In this document: one piece after another, positions 49,118 to 59,428 of the stretch
Position numbering within the stretch: the first letter of the stretch is position 1
Layout: each line of letters begins with the position of its first letter
Origin: Thiomonas sp. X19
GTDB lineage: Bacteria > Pseudomonadota > Gammaproteobacteria > Burkholderiales > Burkholderiaceae_C
Length of the DNA stretch: 64,000 nucleotides
Assembly (NCBI RefSeq): GCF_900089495.1
Contig: NZ_LT605203.1
Coordinates: 3,568,179 to 3,632,178 of the forward strand
Direction of reading: 5' to 3'
Notes under the pieces: generated by a model
The model's input: only the letters and a program-made list of their open reading frames with translations
Told to the model about the DNA's origin: nothing
The model's database searches: none
Translations under genes and position numbers: made by a program

Positions 49118-50038
49118 TCAATGGGAGCGGGCAGCAGCGGCCTGCGCGGCAATTTGCGCGGCGACCTCATCGGCGAAATTTTCCGATTTTTTCTCGATCC
49201 CCTCACCCACGACATAGAGGGTGAACGCCTTCACGGTGGTGTTCGCCGCCTTCAGCATCTGTTCAACCGTCTGCTTGTCGTTCTTCACGAAAGCCTGGTT
49301 GAACAAGGACACTTCCTTCAAATACTTCTGCACGCTGCCTTCCACGCGCTTGGCCACGATCTCGGCCGGTTGCGGCGTCTTGCCCTCGGCCTTGGCCTTT
49401 TCGGCGTCTTCGGCAGCCTTTTGCATGGCAATCGAGCGCTCGGTCTCGATCAGGGCGGCAGGCACGTCGGCGGCCGACAGCGCCACCGGCTTCATGGCGG
49501 CCACGTGCATGGCCACGTCTTTGGCGGCCACTTCGTCGCCGACATACTCGACCACCACGCCGATGCGGGTGCCGTGCAGATAGCTGGCGAGTTTGGCATC
49601 GCCGGCAAAACGCTTGAAGCGACGGATCGACATGTTCTCGCCGATCTTGCCGATGAGCACCGCGCGGCGGGCTTCGATGGTGGTGCCGTCGACGGTCAGT
49701 GCCGACAACGCGGCGACGTCAGCCGGCTCGTGCTCGGCGACGAGTTGCGCCAGGGTCTTGCCAAAGGCGAGAAAATCGTCATTCTTGGCGACGAAGTCGG
49801 TTTCGCAGTTGATTTCGACCATCGCCCCGCTGGTGCCCGCAATGTGGATGGCGATGATGCCTTCGGCGGTGACGCGCGACGCGGCCTTGCTGGCCTTGCT
49901 GCCGAGCTTGACACGCAGCAACTCTTCAGCGCGACCCATATCGCCTTCAGCCTCGGTGAGGGCCTTTTTGCATTCCATCATGGGTGCGTCAGTTTTGGCG
50001 CGCAGTTCTGCGACCATGGATGCGGTGATTGCCGCCAT
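49118..50038 (-). CDS. tsf: Elongation factor Ts
   Basis: EF-Ts exchanges GDP on EF-Tu. The 306-residue protein begins [27 protein letters not shown], with the conserved [30 protein letters not shown] and the C-terminal [29 protein letters not shown]. It lies 71 bases after rpsB, the standard rpsB-tsf pair. Confidence 0.98.
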   Translation of the reverse strand: MAAITASMVAELRAKTDAPMMECKKALTEAEGDMGRAEELLRVKLGSKASKAASRVTAEGIIAIHIAGTSGAMVEINCETDFVAKNDDFLAFGKTLAQLVAEHEPADVAALSALTVDGTTIEARRAVLIGKIGENMSIRRFKRFAGDAKLASYLHGTRIGVVVEYVGDEVAAKDVAMHVAAMKPVALSAADVPAALIETERSIAMQKAAEDAEKAKAEGKTPQPAEIVAKRVEGSVQKYLKEVSLFNQAFVKNDKQTVEQMLKAANTTVKAFTLYVVGEGIEKKSENFADEVAAQIAAQAAAARSH

Positions 50039-50109
50039 ATTCTTCTCCTGGATTGAACAAAGGGGCTGTAAACAGCCCCCTCGGTAGATCGAAAAACGCG
50101 AGGCTGGGT

Positions 50110-50868
50110 TCAGGCAGCGTGCGGCTCGTCCTGCACTTCGACGAACTCGCCGGACTCGTCCGCAGCCGTTTGCACGACTTCGTGCAGCGCGTCGTTCTTG
50201 CCCTCGAGAATGGCATCCGCCATGCCGCGGGTGTAGAGCGCAACGGCTTTGCCCGAGTCATCGTTGCCAGGAATGACATGGTCGATGCCGATGGGCGAGT
50301 GATTGGTGTCGACCACGCCGATGATCGGAATGCCCAGCATGTGCGCTTCGGCCACCGCGATCTTGTGATAGCCGACATCGATGATGAACAGCGCGTCCGG
50401 CAGTGCAGCCATGTCCTGAATGCCGCCGATGGACTTCACCAGTTTGTCCAGCTCGCGTTGGAACATGAGTTGCTCTTTCTTGGTCATGTGCTCCAGTGCG
50501 CCTTCGGCAGCCTGAATCTGCATGTCCTTGAGTTTTTTGATGGAGCCCTTGACCGTCTTGAAGTTGGTCAGCATGCCACCGAGCCAGCGCTCATTCACAA
50601 ACGGCATGCCGCAACGCTCGGCCTCGGCCTGCACCAGCTCACCCGCCTGGCGCTTGGTGCCGACGAACAGGATGGTGCCGCGGCGCGCGGCCATCTGGCG
50701 GGCGTACTTGCAAGCGTCCTGGAACATCGGCAACGTCTTTTCGAGGTTGACGATATGGATCTTGTTGCGATGGCCGAAAATATACGGGGCCATCTTGGGG
50801 TTCCAGAAACGGGTTTGGTGACCGAAGTGCACTCCCGCTTCCAGCATTTCACGCATTGAAACACTCAT
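50110..50868 (-). CDS. rpsB: 30S ribosomal protein S2
   Basis: The 252-residue protein begins [32 protein letters not shown], with [17 protein letters not shown], [29 protein letters not shown] and [25 protein letters not shown]. The start ATG 50866-50868 was chosen. It heads the long operon down to 35769. A -10 element lies at 51031-51036, giving a leader of about 160 bases, in line with known S2 autoregulation. Confidence 0.98.
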   Translation of the reverse strand: MSVSMREMLEAGVHFGHQTRFWNPKMAPYIFGHRNKIHIVNLEKTLPMFQDACKYARQMAARRGTILFVGTKRQAGELVQAEAERCGMPFVNERWLGGMLTNFKTVKGSIKKLKDMQIQAAEGALEHMTKKEQLMFQRELDKLVKSIGGIQDMAALPDALFIIDVGYHKIAVAEAHMLGIPIIGVVDTNHSPIGIDHVIPGNDDSGKAVALYTRGMADAILEGKNDALHEVVQTAADESGEFVEVQDEPHAA

Positions 50869-51030
50869 GGTTTGTCCTAGGTTGGGTCTGAAATCTGGCC
50901 AGAACCCGGGGCAAGCGGCCGATGTATCCGCTGATGCGAAGCACATCGAACCCTGCCATCGGGCACCTGGTAAGGCCAGTTTGCTATTTGTTTTACAGAT
51001 TCGCCGGGGCGAACTCAACAAAACCTGCGC

Positions 51031-51059
51031 ATTATAAGCTGCATCGTGCATTCATGAAT
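51031..51059 (-). promoter_or_regulatory. Probable rpsB promoter
   Basis: A perfect -10 TATAAT on the minus strand (51031-51036) has only a weak -35 (ATTCAT, 51054-51059) 17 bases upstream. It faces rpsB with a leader of about 155 bases. The S2 leader is a known target of S2 autoregulation in many bacteria; no structure was verified here. Confidence 0.5.
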
Positions 51060-51180
51060 GGGGCGATGCAGCCTTGGCGGCCTGCCCGGCAAGGTTCGGG
51101 AATCCGGCTCCCCCAGGCGTTTTGGCGCCTTCCGGGTATGCTTGGCGCCGTCCGCACTTCACCTCCGGTCCCTGGCAACC

Positions 51181-52464
51181 ATGCATGAACACGTGTTGCG
51201 CCAACATCTGCACAACGAAATCCACGCCCGGCCCTACGAGCGCCTGCTCACGCCGCTGCAAATCAGCCACATGGCCTTCCTGGCCGACGCCCAAGTCCAG
51301 GCGCAGGCCCACGTGCATCTGTGCCGGCTGCTGGAGAACCACCATCTTCCGCTGCCCTCGGAGGGCAGCAGTTTTGACGTGGCCGATATCGGCCAGGTGC
51401 GTTTGCTCTGGGAACGCCACGGGGAATTCACGTCCTACACCTTCATCAGACCAGGACTGGCGACCGACGAACAGTCCTGGTTCGAACATTGCGCCTGCGC
51501 CGACATCTCGGCCGCGTGGCGCGAAGCCATTCCCGGCGCACTGATCTGCGCCAACCACATCGCCTTGCTTCCCGAACACCCGGGCGACGACTGGCCGCGG
51601 CACGATCTGTCCGCAGTGCTCGACGCCGATGCTCTCGTGGCATCGGAAGTCGCCGAGGGCCAGGCGCGTGTCTATACCGATCTGCGCATCCATGCCGACG
51701 GCTTCGCCCGGTTCGTGATCGTCAGCCGTGCAATCTCTCCGCGCCGCCGCGGCAGACTGGCGCAACGCCTGCTGGAGATCGAAACCTACCGCATACTCGC
51801 CCTGCTGGCACTGCCGGCGGCGCGGGAGATCACCCCCCTGCTGGGCCAGTATGAACAGGAACTGGCCCAGATCATGGATGCCATCCGCAGCAGCCAGCCC
51901 GAGCGCGACCGCCAGACCCTGGAACGGCTGTCGCAGCTGGCCTCCACCGTCGAGAGCCTCTACGCCCAGCACCATGCGCGCTTCACCGCGTCGAACGTGT
52001 ACTACGACCTGGTGAACCGTCGCATCGCCGATCTGCGCGAGCAGCAGTTCATGGGCCTGCAAACGCTCGGCCAATTCATGGACCGGCGCCTGGCCCCGGC
52101 GATGCAGACCTGCTCGCACGCCATTCGGCGCCTGCAGGGCTTGTCGGAACGCATCTCGCGCTGCAGCAACCTGCTGCGCACCCGCGTGGAAGTGCAAATG
52201 CAGCAGCAAAACCGGGAGCTGTTGGCGTCGATGAACCGGCGCCAATACCTGCAGCTGCGCCTGCAGCAGACCGTGGAGGGATTGTCGGTGGCGGCCATCA
52301 CCTATTACGCCTCGTCGCTGGTCGGGCACCTGTTCGAGGCCATGCATCGCTGGCTGCATGTGGATGCCGCCGTGGCGCAGGGCTGGTCCATCCCCATCAT
52401 CGCGCTGGCCGTATGGCTGGGCCTGCGCCGCGCCCACCTGCGGCTGGCCAAGATGAACCGGTGA
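51181..52464 (+). CDS. DUF3422 family membrane-anchored protein
   Basis: The 427-residue protein matches DUF3422: LHNEIHARPYERLLTPLQISHMAFL at the N-terminus, then FTSYTFIRPG, ADGFARFVI, EIETYRILALLALPAAREITP and a long helical middle (about 225-375, coiled coil). A C-terminal pair of hydrophobic helices follows (VAAITYYASSLVGHLF, WSIPIIALAVWLGLR). Function unknown in this family; probably inner-membrane. The start at ATG 51181 is chosen because homology begins there. It converges with the DUF1631 gene, with 9 bases between stops. Confidence 0.85.
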   Translation: MHEHVLRQHLHNEIHARPYERLLTPLQISHMAFLADAQVQAQAHVHLCRLLENHHLPLPSEGSSFDVADIGQVRLLWERHGEFTSYTFIRPGLATDEQSWFEHCACADISAAWREAIPGALICANHIALLPEHPGDDWPRHDLSAVLDADALVASEVAEGQARVYTDLRIHADGFARFVIVSRAISPRRRGRLAQRLLEIETYRILALLALPAAREITPLLGQYEQELAQIMDAIRSSQPERDRQTLERLSQLASTVESLYAQHHARFTASNVYYDLVNRRIADLREQQFMGLQTLGQFMDRRLAPAMQTCSHAIRRLQGLSERISRCSNLLRTRVEVQMQQQNRELLASMNRRQYLQLRLQQTVEGLSVAAITYYASSLVGHLFEAMHRWLHVDAAVAQGWSIPIIALAVWLGLRRAHLRLAKMNR

Positions 52465-52473
52465 GCCCGGCCC

Positions 52474-54870
52474 TCAGGCAGCTTCGCGCGCCCGCTGGCG
52501 CAGGCCGCTGAACACGCCCTCCACCGCCCGGTCCATCAGATTCTTGTCTTCCAGCGGCAGGATGTGGCCGCTTTTCAGCAAGCGCTCGAAGGCGCGGCGC
52601 GTGAGCGAATGGGCGTGGCCGCCCACACGGCTGGTGAACATGAAAAATAGTCCTTGAGGACTACGCCAGGCCAGTTGCGCCCGGGTCCATTGGCTTTGCA
52701 AATGCCAGTGCACCCAATGGCCTTCCTCCAGGGAATCGATGAATGCACTGGGATTGTCGATGGCCTGCAAGGTGGGAGATATGTCACATCCCAGACCCGC
52801 ATCCGGCTGGCTGGAAGGTGTGGACAGATCCAGTTGAAGGTCGAGGTCGTCGATCAAACCGGCGCGCTGGCGATCGATCTCGGGCAGTTGAACTTCCTCG
52901 AGCGCGCCGAGCACGGCTTGGCCCTGCGGCAGATGCAACAGGCGATCCCACTCGCTTTGCAACAAATAGGCGTCGGCCGCCTGGCCCGACGAGGCCATGC
53001 CTTCGCCGCGAATCGCCTGGGCGTGGGTGCGCATCAAGGCGGAGAAAAAAGCAGCGCGATGATCCTGCGACCAGTTGATCAAGGTCAGCCCTTCTTCCAG
53101 CTGCCGCACAAGACCGGGCAGCCTCTGCAGCAAGTCCTTGCGCTGGTTTTCACCCATCTTGGCCTGCACGCTCCAGAGCAGTTCGCTGCCGACTTGCTTG
53201 AAGTTGCGCGTGGGCGCGGCATCCTCGCCGTGGCGCAGGACGGACTCGACCAGAACGGCCGTCCACGGGCCGCGCATGAAGTCTTTCAAATAGGGATCGA
53301 TGTCGAGATGGGCGAGCAGACTCGACACGTGACGGCCCAGAGCTGAACCGAGGACAGTGCGGAATTCGGCCCGGCGCAGCGCCTCCACGGCGTCACGTTC
53401 GCTCTCCCGCGTTTCCGCGGCGCGCCGCGCGATCCAGGCCTCCAGGCGCTCGAGTTGCTGGGTGTAGACCTCCTCGCCTTCGCTCTCGGCGTTGACGATG
53501 GACTCGACCATGCCGTCGAGCCAGTCGAGGAAGCCACTGGCGGCAACCTCGTCGGCATTGACATAGCCCGCGCTGAAACTGGCGATGCGGTTGATGAGCC
53601 GACGCGTCGGATGGTGGCGCGAACTGAACACGCCGGCATCGTTCAGCGCCAGGCGCAGGATGGGAATTTGCAGGCGCCCGAGCGCGGCGCGCACGCGTGG
53701 CAACAACCGGGGGTCGGCCAGAATGTGATCGAACAGCAGCGACACCACGTCGATGGTCAGGCGCTCGAGCGGACGTGTGGTGGCTGACTGCAGCTCGTCC
53801 CGGTAATGCTCGATGATGTTGACCGGCCGCCCACCAACGGCGCCAGGCTCGGACCATTGCGTGAAGCCCTCGCCCACCCCCAGTCGGTTGGCCTGGGTCA
53901 GGCGGTCGAGTGCGGAGCGCAGCATGGCCGTTTGCATGGCCTGGCCAAAGGTGGATTGCGGTCCGCCAGCGGCATCGTCGGGCGAAGCCGCCGCCTGCGG
54001 GCTTTGCCTTCCCTGCAGACTGGATGGCGCGTCGTAGCCTTGCAGCAAGCGCTGCAGATCGCGCAGCTGCAGGATGCCGTCGGCACCCACTGCCGTCATG
54101 GCGTCGGCTCCGGCGGCCCCAACCTGGGCGGTCTCTTGCCCACCGTCCTGCCCTGCAGATTGCGCCGATTGGGGCCGCACAGGGCTGCGGATGCCCGATG
54201 TACGCACGGAGTAGCGTGCAGGCGTGACATGGGCAGCTTCGAGGCGACCGTTGTAGGTGCTGTAGGTCTCCTTCAAGGCGCTGGTCATGGCCACCCCAAA
54301 AGCGCGCAGCAGAGCCAGGCGCGCTTCGTGGTCGACATCGAGGCTGCCGAGGGCGCGTTGCAGCGAACGGCCGAAAACTTCGGGGCGCAACGGGTTCATC
54401 TGAGACTCGCCGCCGCGACGCTGGCCGTCGCGCTGTCGCAGCGATTCCATGCGGGCGTTGAGATCACGAATTTCCCACTCGGCGCCTGACTCGATCATGC
54501 GGATGATCTGCGACACCTCCACGTCTTCCTGCACGCTCGCGTCATCCACCAGAGAGAGTTGATCGAGCCGCAGTTCGACCGGCTTGGCCGGCACAGCGGG
54601 CTTCCCCTGGATTTCCTGTTGCAGCAGAGTGCTGAACTGGCCGACGAAAGCGCGCACCAGATCGCCCTCGGCCTGGCGCAGGACCACCAGCAGGTCGTCG
54701 TAATGCTGTCTGTCCCGACTGCTCAAGGCCGATTCGGCATGGGTCTGGAAGGTTTCCACCACCTGCCGGGCAACGCGGCGGATCAACTCGTCCGAGTCGC
54801 TGAGTGCGGCGTCGATGCATTGGCGTAACGGGTCGGATTGCAGCATGGCGATCTGGGTGTCGGGCCGCAT
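52474..54870 (-). CDS. DUF1631 family large protein
   Basis: The 798-residue protein is helical and Arg/Leu/Gln-rich, with the family pattern: RRVARQVVETFQTHAES, DLNARMESL, AFGVAMTSALKETYSTYNGRLEAAHV, LLFDHILADPRLLPRVRAALGRLQIPILRLAL, HPTRRLINRIASFSAGY and a C-terminal module of about 70 residues with HWHLQSQWTRAQLAWRS and FMFTSRVGGHAHSLTRRAFERLL. A low-complexity region (about 225-310) separates two parts. Function unknown. Two start codons fit (54870, 54846). Confidence 0.85.
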   Translation of the reverse strand: MRPDTQIAMLQSDPLRQCIDAALSDSDELIRRVARQVVETFQTHAESALSSRDRQHYDDLLVVLRQAEGDLVRAFVGQFSTLLQQEIQGKPAVPAKPVELRLDQLSLVDDASVQEDVEVSQIIRMIESGAEWEIRDLNARMESLRQRDGQRRGGESQMNPLRPEVFGRSLQRALGSLDVDHEARLALLRAFGVAMTSALKETYSTYNGRLEAAHVTPARYSVRTSGIRSPVRPQSAQSAGQDGGQETAQVGAAGADAMTAVGADGILQLRDLQRLLQGYDAPSSLQGRQSPQAAASPDDAAGGPQSTFGQAMQTAMLRSALDRLTQANRLGVGEGFTQWSEPGAVGGRPVNIIEHYRDELQSATTRPLERLTIDVVSLLFDHILADPRLLPRVRAALGRLQIPILRLALNDAGVFSSRHHPTRRLINRIASFSAGYVNADEVAASGFLDWLDGMVESIVNAESEGEEVYTQQLERLEAWIARRAAETRESERDAVEALRRAEFRTVLGSALGRHVSSLLAHLDIDPYLKDFMRGPWTAVLVESVLRHGEDAAPTRNFKQVGSELLWSVQAKMGENQRKDLLQRLPGLVRQLEEGLTLINWSQDHRAAFFSALMRTHAQAIRGEGMASSGQAADAYLLQSEWDRLLHLPQGQAVLGALEEVQLPEIDRQRAGLIDDLDLQLDLSTPSSQPDAGLGCDISPTLQAIDNPSAFIDSLEEGHWVHWHLQSQWTRAQLAWRSPQGLFFMFTSRVGGHAHSLTRRAFERLLKSGHILPLEDKNLMDRAVEGVFSGLRQRAREAA

Positions 54871-54968
54871 CCGGGTTTCGGACGCAACCCTCTGGCGTCA
54901 CAGGTTGTAGCACTTCACTGGATGGATCACTATAGGGCCAGCGTCTGCGCTTCTCAATCTTCGAAGCG

Positions 54969-55727
54969 TCAAAGCTTGCCGGATGCCGCGGCCAAACAAC
55001 AACGCTGGCGCACGGCCTCGAACAGGCAGACGCCAGCCGCGACCGAAACATTCAGGCTGTCCACACTGCCCTGCATGGGAATGTGCACGAGCTGGTCGCA
55101 GCCCTCGCGCACCAGGCGGCGCATGCCGCTGCCCTCGGCACCCAGCACCAACGCGGCGGGCTCGGCGAGCTTGGCATCGAACAAGGTATCCGTCGCCTCG
55201 CCTGCGGTTCCAACCACCCACAGCCCGCGCTCGCGCAAGGCTGCCAGGGTGCGCGCCATATTCGTGACCATGATGTATTGCACCGTGTCGGCCGCGCCAC
55301 TGGCAACCTTGGCCACGGTGGGCGTGAGGCCCACGGCGCGGTCCTTCGGCGCGAACACGGCGTGCACCCCGGCGCAATCGGCCGTGCGCAAGATGGCCCC
55401 CAGATTGTGCGGGTCGGTCACGCCATCCAGACCCAGCAGCAGGGGAGTGTCAGCCGTCGCTTCCAGCACGGCGTCCAGGGTGGACATTTTGTCCAGCGGC
55501 TCGACGCGAGCCACCACGCCCTGGTGTCTGTGGGTTCCAGCCAGGGCGTCGAGCCGGGCACCGTCGGCCGCGATGACGGCCAGTCCGGCGTCCTGCGCGC
55601 GTGCGAGAAATTGCTGCATGCGCGCGTCGTGCCGCGAGGTGTCGACGAGAAGCTCACGCACGCTGTCGGGTGCGGCCCGCAGGCGCGCGCCCACGGCGTG
55701 AAAGCCGTACAGCAGCTTGGGGCTCAA
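54969..55727 (-). CDS. rlmB: 23S rRNA (guanosine-2'-O-)-methyltransferase RlmB
   Basis: RlmB methylates Gm2251 of 23S rRNA. The 252-residue SPOUT protein starts with KLLYGFHAVGARLRAAPDSV, then motif 1 DPHNLGAILRTADCAG, motif 2 LVLGAEGSGMRRLVREGC and motif 3 IPMQGSVDSLNVSVAAGVCLFEAVRQR. The start is TTG at 55725-55727, overlapping the ybbA stop, so translation is coupled. It is a different enzyme from the TrmH-family one at 35769. Confidence 0.94.
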   Translation of the reverse strand: MSPKLLYGFHAVGARLRAAPDSVRELLVDTSRHDARMQQFLARAQDAGLAVIAADGARLDALAGTHRHQGVVARVEPLDKMSTLDAVLEATADTPLLLGLDGVTDPHNLGAILRTADCAGVHAVFAPKDRAVGLTPTVAKVASGAADTVQYIMVTNMARTLAALRERGLWVVGTAGEATDTLFDAKLAEPAALVLGAEGSGMRRLVREGCDQLVHIPMQGSVDSLNVSVAAGVCLFEAVRQRCCLAAASGKL

Positions 55728-56473
55728 GCCGTCACCTCGGAACCGGCCTGGACCGGGAAGGCCGTCGCTGCCTGCTCCACCAGGCGGCCAGCTTGCAACT
55801 CGACCACGGCATCGCAGCGTGACGCCAAGGCGTTGTCGTGCGTCACGAGCACCAGCGTGGTTCCCTGTTCGCGTTGCAGGCTGAACATCAGGTCGATGAT
55901 GCGCATGCCGCCTGCGGCGTCGAGGTTGCCGGTGGGTTCATCGGCGAGCAGCAAGGAAGGCCGCGTGGCGAAAGCCCGCGCCAAGGCCACGCGCTGCTGC
56001 TCACCACCGGACAGCGTGGCGGGCATGTGCCGCAACCGGGCGCCGAGGCCCACGCGTTCCAGCATGGCTTGGGCATCGGCTCGCAAAGCCGCGGTCTGGC
56101 CGGAAATTTCCATCGCCAGCATCACGTTTTCCAGCGCGTTGAGGTGGCCGATGAGTTGAAAGTTCTGGAACACGAAACCCAGCTTGCGGGCGCGCAAGGC
56201 GGCGCGGCCGTCTTCGCTCAGGGCGAACAAGTCGGTGCCATCGATCCAGACCCGGCCTGAGGTCGGCAGATCCAGCCCCGCCAGAAGCCCGAGCAAGGTG
56301 GATTTGCCCGAGCCGGAAGGGCCGACGATGGCCACGCTGGTGGCGCGTCCGACCCGCAGATTCACGCCGTCGAGCAAGGTCAGCGAACCTTGGGCATCAA
56401 CCACGGTCTTGCTCAAGTACTGCGCGACAATGGCGGCTTGTGCAACGATGGTTTGTGAATCGGTGGATGTCAT
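55724..56473 (-). CDS. ybbA: ABC transporter ATP-binding protein, YbbA type
   Basis: The 249-residue ATPase has Walker A IVGPSGSGKSTLLGLLAG at about 49-66, Q-loop VFQNFQLIGHL, signature LSGGEQQRVALARA, Walker B LLLADEPTGNLD and H-loop VTHDNALA. It is closest to the MacB/LolD-like YbbA group. In many bacteria ybbA is followed by the permease ybbP; here rlmB follows and no permease is nearby. It is divergent from tesA with adjacent start codons (CATATG), as in E. coli. Confidence 0.9.
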   Translation of the reverse strand: MTSTDSQTIVAQAAIVAQYLSKTVVDAQGSLTLLDGVNLRVGRATSVAIVGPSGSGKSTLLGLLAGLDLPTSGRVWIDGTDLFALSEDGRAALRARKLGFVFQNFQLIGHLNALENVMLAMEISGQTAALRADAQAMLERVGLGARLRHMPATLSGGEQQRVALARAFATRPSLLLADEPTGNLDAAGGMRIIDLMFSLQREQGTTLVLVTHDNALASRCDAVVELQAGRLVEQAATAFPVQAGSEVTA

Positions 56474-57178
56474 ATGAAGAGTGTGCGCAATGGGTGGCTC
56501 ATTTTAGGAACTGCGCTGGTCTTGCTGGCCGGGATGGGTATCTCGCATGCGAAGACGGCGGCAGCGACTGCCGCGGCCGCACGGCAAGCCAGCCACCCGG
56601 TCGTCCTCATCGTGGGCGACAGTTTGTCCGCCGGCTATGGCCTGGAAACGGGCAAGGGCTGGGCCAGCCTGTTGGCCAGGCGCATGGCGCAACAGTTTCC
56701 GGCTTGGCGCGTGGTGAACGCCAGCGTCAGCGGCGACACCACCGCCGGTGGCCTGAGCCGTTTGCCGGCGCTGCTCGAACGCGACCACCCAGCCGTTGTC
56801 ATTGTTGAGCTGGGTGGCAATGACGCGCTGCGTGGCCTGTCGCTGAGCACGACCCAGGCCAACCTCACCGCGATGGTGCAGCAGTCCAAAGCAGAGGGCG
56901 CGCGCGTGCTCTTGCTCGGCATGGAAATTCCGCCCAACTACGGGCCGGCCTACACCCAGCGCTTCGCGGCGATTTTTCCCGTCGTGGCCAAGGCGGAACA
57001 AGTGGCGCTGGTGCCGTTTTTTCTGGCTGGCGTGGTGAACCATCCGAACTGGTTCCAGGCTGACAACATCCACCCCACCGCCATCGCCCAGCCTGTGATG
57101 CTGAACACGGTGTGGCCCAGGCTGCTGTCCTTGCTGCGCGCCGTGCAGCAACATGCTGAGAAAAGTGAGGCCAAGTGA
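56474..57178 (+). CDS. tesA: Arylesterase/thioesterase TesA (SGNH hydrolase)
   Basis: The 234-residue periplasmic SGNH hydrolase has a signal peptide (NGWLILGTALVLLAGMGISHA), then block I VGDSLSAGYG with Ser50, block II VSGDTTAGG, block III ELGGNDALRG, and block V DNIHPTAIAQ. TesA cleaves esters, including acyl-CoA and lysophospholipids. The start is adjacent to ybbA's start on the other strand, and its stop overlaps mnmH. Confidence 0.94.
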   Translation: MKSVRNGWLILGTALVLLAGMGISHAKTAAATAAAARQASHPVVLIVGDSLSAGYGLETGKGWASLLARRMAQQFPAWRVVNASVSGDTTAGGLSRLPALLERDHPAVVIVELGGNDALRGLSLSTTQANLTAMVQQSKAEGARVLLLGMEIPPNYGPAYTQRFAAIFPVVAKAEQVALVPFFLAGVVNHPNWFQADNIHPTAIAQPVMLNTVWPRLLSLLRAVQQHAEKSEAK

Positions 57179-58233
57179 GCTTGCGTAGTGTGACGGCCGA
57201 CGAGGCCTTGACGCGGCTGGCCGAGTTCGACGCCGTGCTGGACGTGCGCAGCCCCGGTGAATTCACCCTCGACCACATGCCCGGCGCGGTGAACTGGCCG
57301 GTACTGGACGACGCCGAGCGCGTGCGTGTGGGCATACTGCATGTGCAGACCGGCGCCTTCGAGGCCAGGCGCATCGGCGCCGCGCTGGTGGCGCGCAACA
57401 TCGCCATGCATATCGAGCAGCATGCCCAGGGCTGGCCGAAAGAGTTCGCGCCGCTGGTGTATTGCTGGCGCGGCGGCAACCGCTCGGGGGCGATGGCGCA
57501 TGTGCTGGCGCAAATCGGCTTTCGCGTCCATCTGGTGCCTGGCGGCTACAAAGCCTTGCGCGCAGCGCTGGTGCGGCAACTCGATGCCCTGGTGCCACCG
57601 TTGAACTTCCGCGTCATCTGCGGCCCCACGGGCAGCGGCAAGAGCCGCCTGCTGAATGCGCTGCAGGCCCAAGGCGCACAAGTGCTCGACCTGGAAATGC
57701 TGGCTGCGCATCGCGGCTCCGTGCTCGGCGCCCTGCCGGGTGAGGCCCAACCCAGCCAGAAGCACTTCGAGACGCGCATCTGGGCGGTGTTGCGCAGCCT
57801 TGAGCCTGCGTTGCCAGTGTTCATCGAAAGCGAAAGCAAGCGGATCGGCAAACTGCAGGTGCCGAGCGCGTTGCTGGAGCGCATGCACGCCAGCCCCTGC
57901 ATGCGTCTCGAAGCCACCCTGCCAACCCGGGTTCGCATCCTGCTGGACGACTACGCGGCCCTCACGCGGGATCCGGCCGAGTTGCTGTTTCGGCTCGAAT
58001 CACTCACCGAGCTGCGGGGCAAGCAGACGGTGGCACGCTGGCGCGGTTTGGTGGAGGCCGGGGACTTTCCCTCGCTGGTGGAGGAGCTTCTGGCACAGCA
58101 CTACGACCCGAGCTATGGCAGCTCGATGGCCCGAAACTACCAAGACCTGATGGCAAGCCCAACTTGGCTGGTGGACGATGCCAGTGCAGCTGCGTTTGAT
58201 CGGCTGGCCACGCAGATCATCGCGCAGGTTTGA
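57175..58233 (+). CDS. mnmH: tRNA 2-selenouridine/geranyl-2-thiouridine synthase
   Basis: MnmH (SelU) replaces sulfur by selenium, via a geranylated intermediate, at the tRNA wobble uridine. The 352-residue protein has a rhodanese-like domain with Cys97 (VYCWRGGNRSG) and a P-loop domain (CGPTGSGKSRLLNAL at about 149-163). The C-terminal block is FRLESLTELRG. The start GTG 57175-57177 overlaps the tesA stop. Selenophosphate synthesis genes were not seen here. Confidence 0.93.
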   Translation: MSLRSVTADEALTRLAEFDAVLDVRSPGEFTLDHMPGAVNWPVLDDAERVRVGILHVQTGAFEARRIGAALVARNIAMHIEQHAQGWPKEFAPLVYCWRGGNRSGAMAHVLAQIGFRVHLVPGGYKALRAALVRQLDALVPPLNFRVICGPTGSGKSRLLNALQAQGAQVLDLEMLAAHRGSVLGALPGEAQPSQKHFETRIWAVLRSLEPALPVFIESESKRIGKLQVPSALLERMHASPCMRLEATLPTRVRILLDDYAALTRDPAELLFRLESLTELRGKQTVARWRGLVEAGDFPSLVEELLAQHYDPSYGSSMARNYQDLMASPTWLVDDASAAAFDRLATQIIAQV

Positions 58234-58295
58234 CCTTTGACTTGTGGCGCCCGTTCGGACCGGCGGCCTGCGCAGCCACGCCGCATCTATGATTT

Positions 58296-59315
<1,020 letters not shown>

Positions 59316-59428
59316 AGCTTTCCCTGCGAAGTGATGTGTTCTATTCCGGTGTATTCGAGGGTGTTTCCGCGTATTTTAAAGGACTCAGTGCTACAGTCGG
59401 TGCTACAAAAACAGCTTTGTAGCACCAG

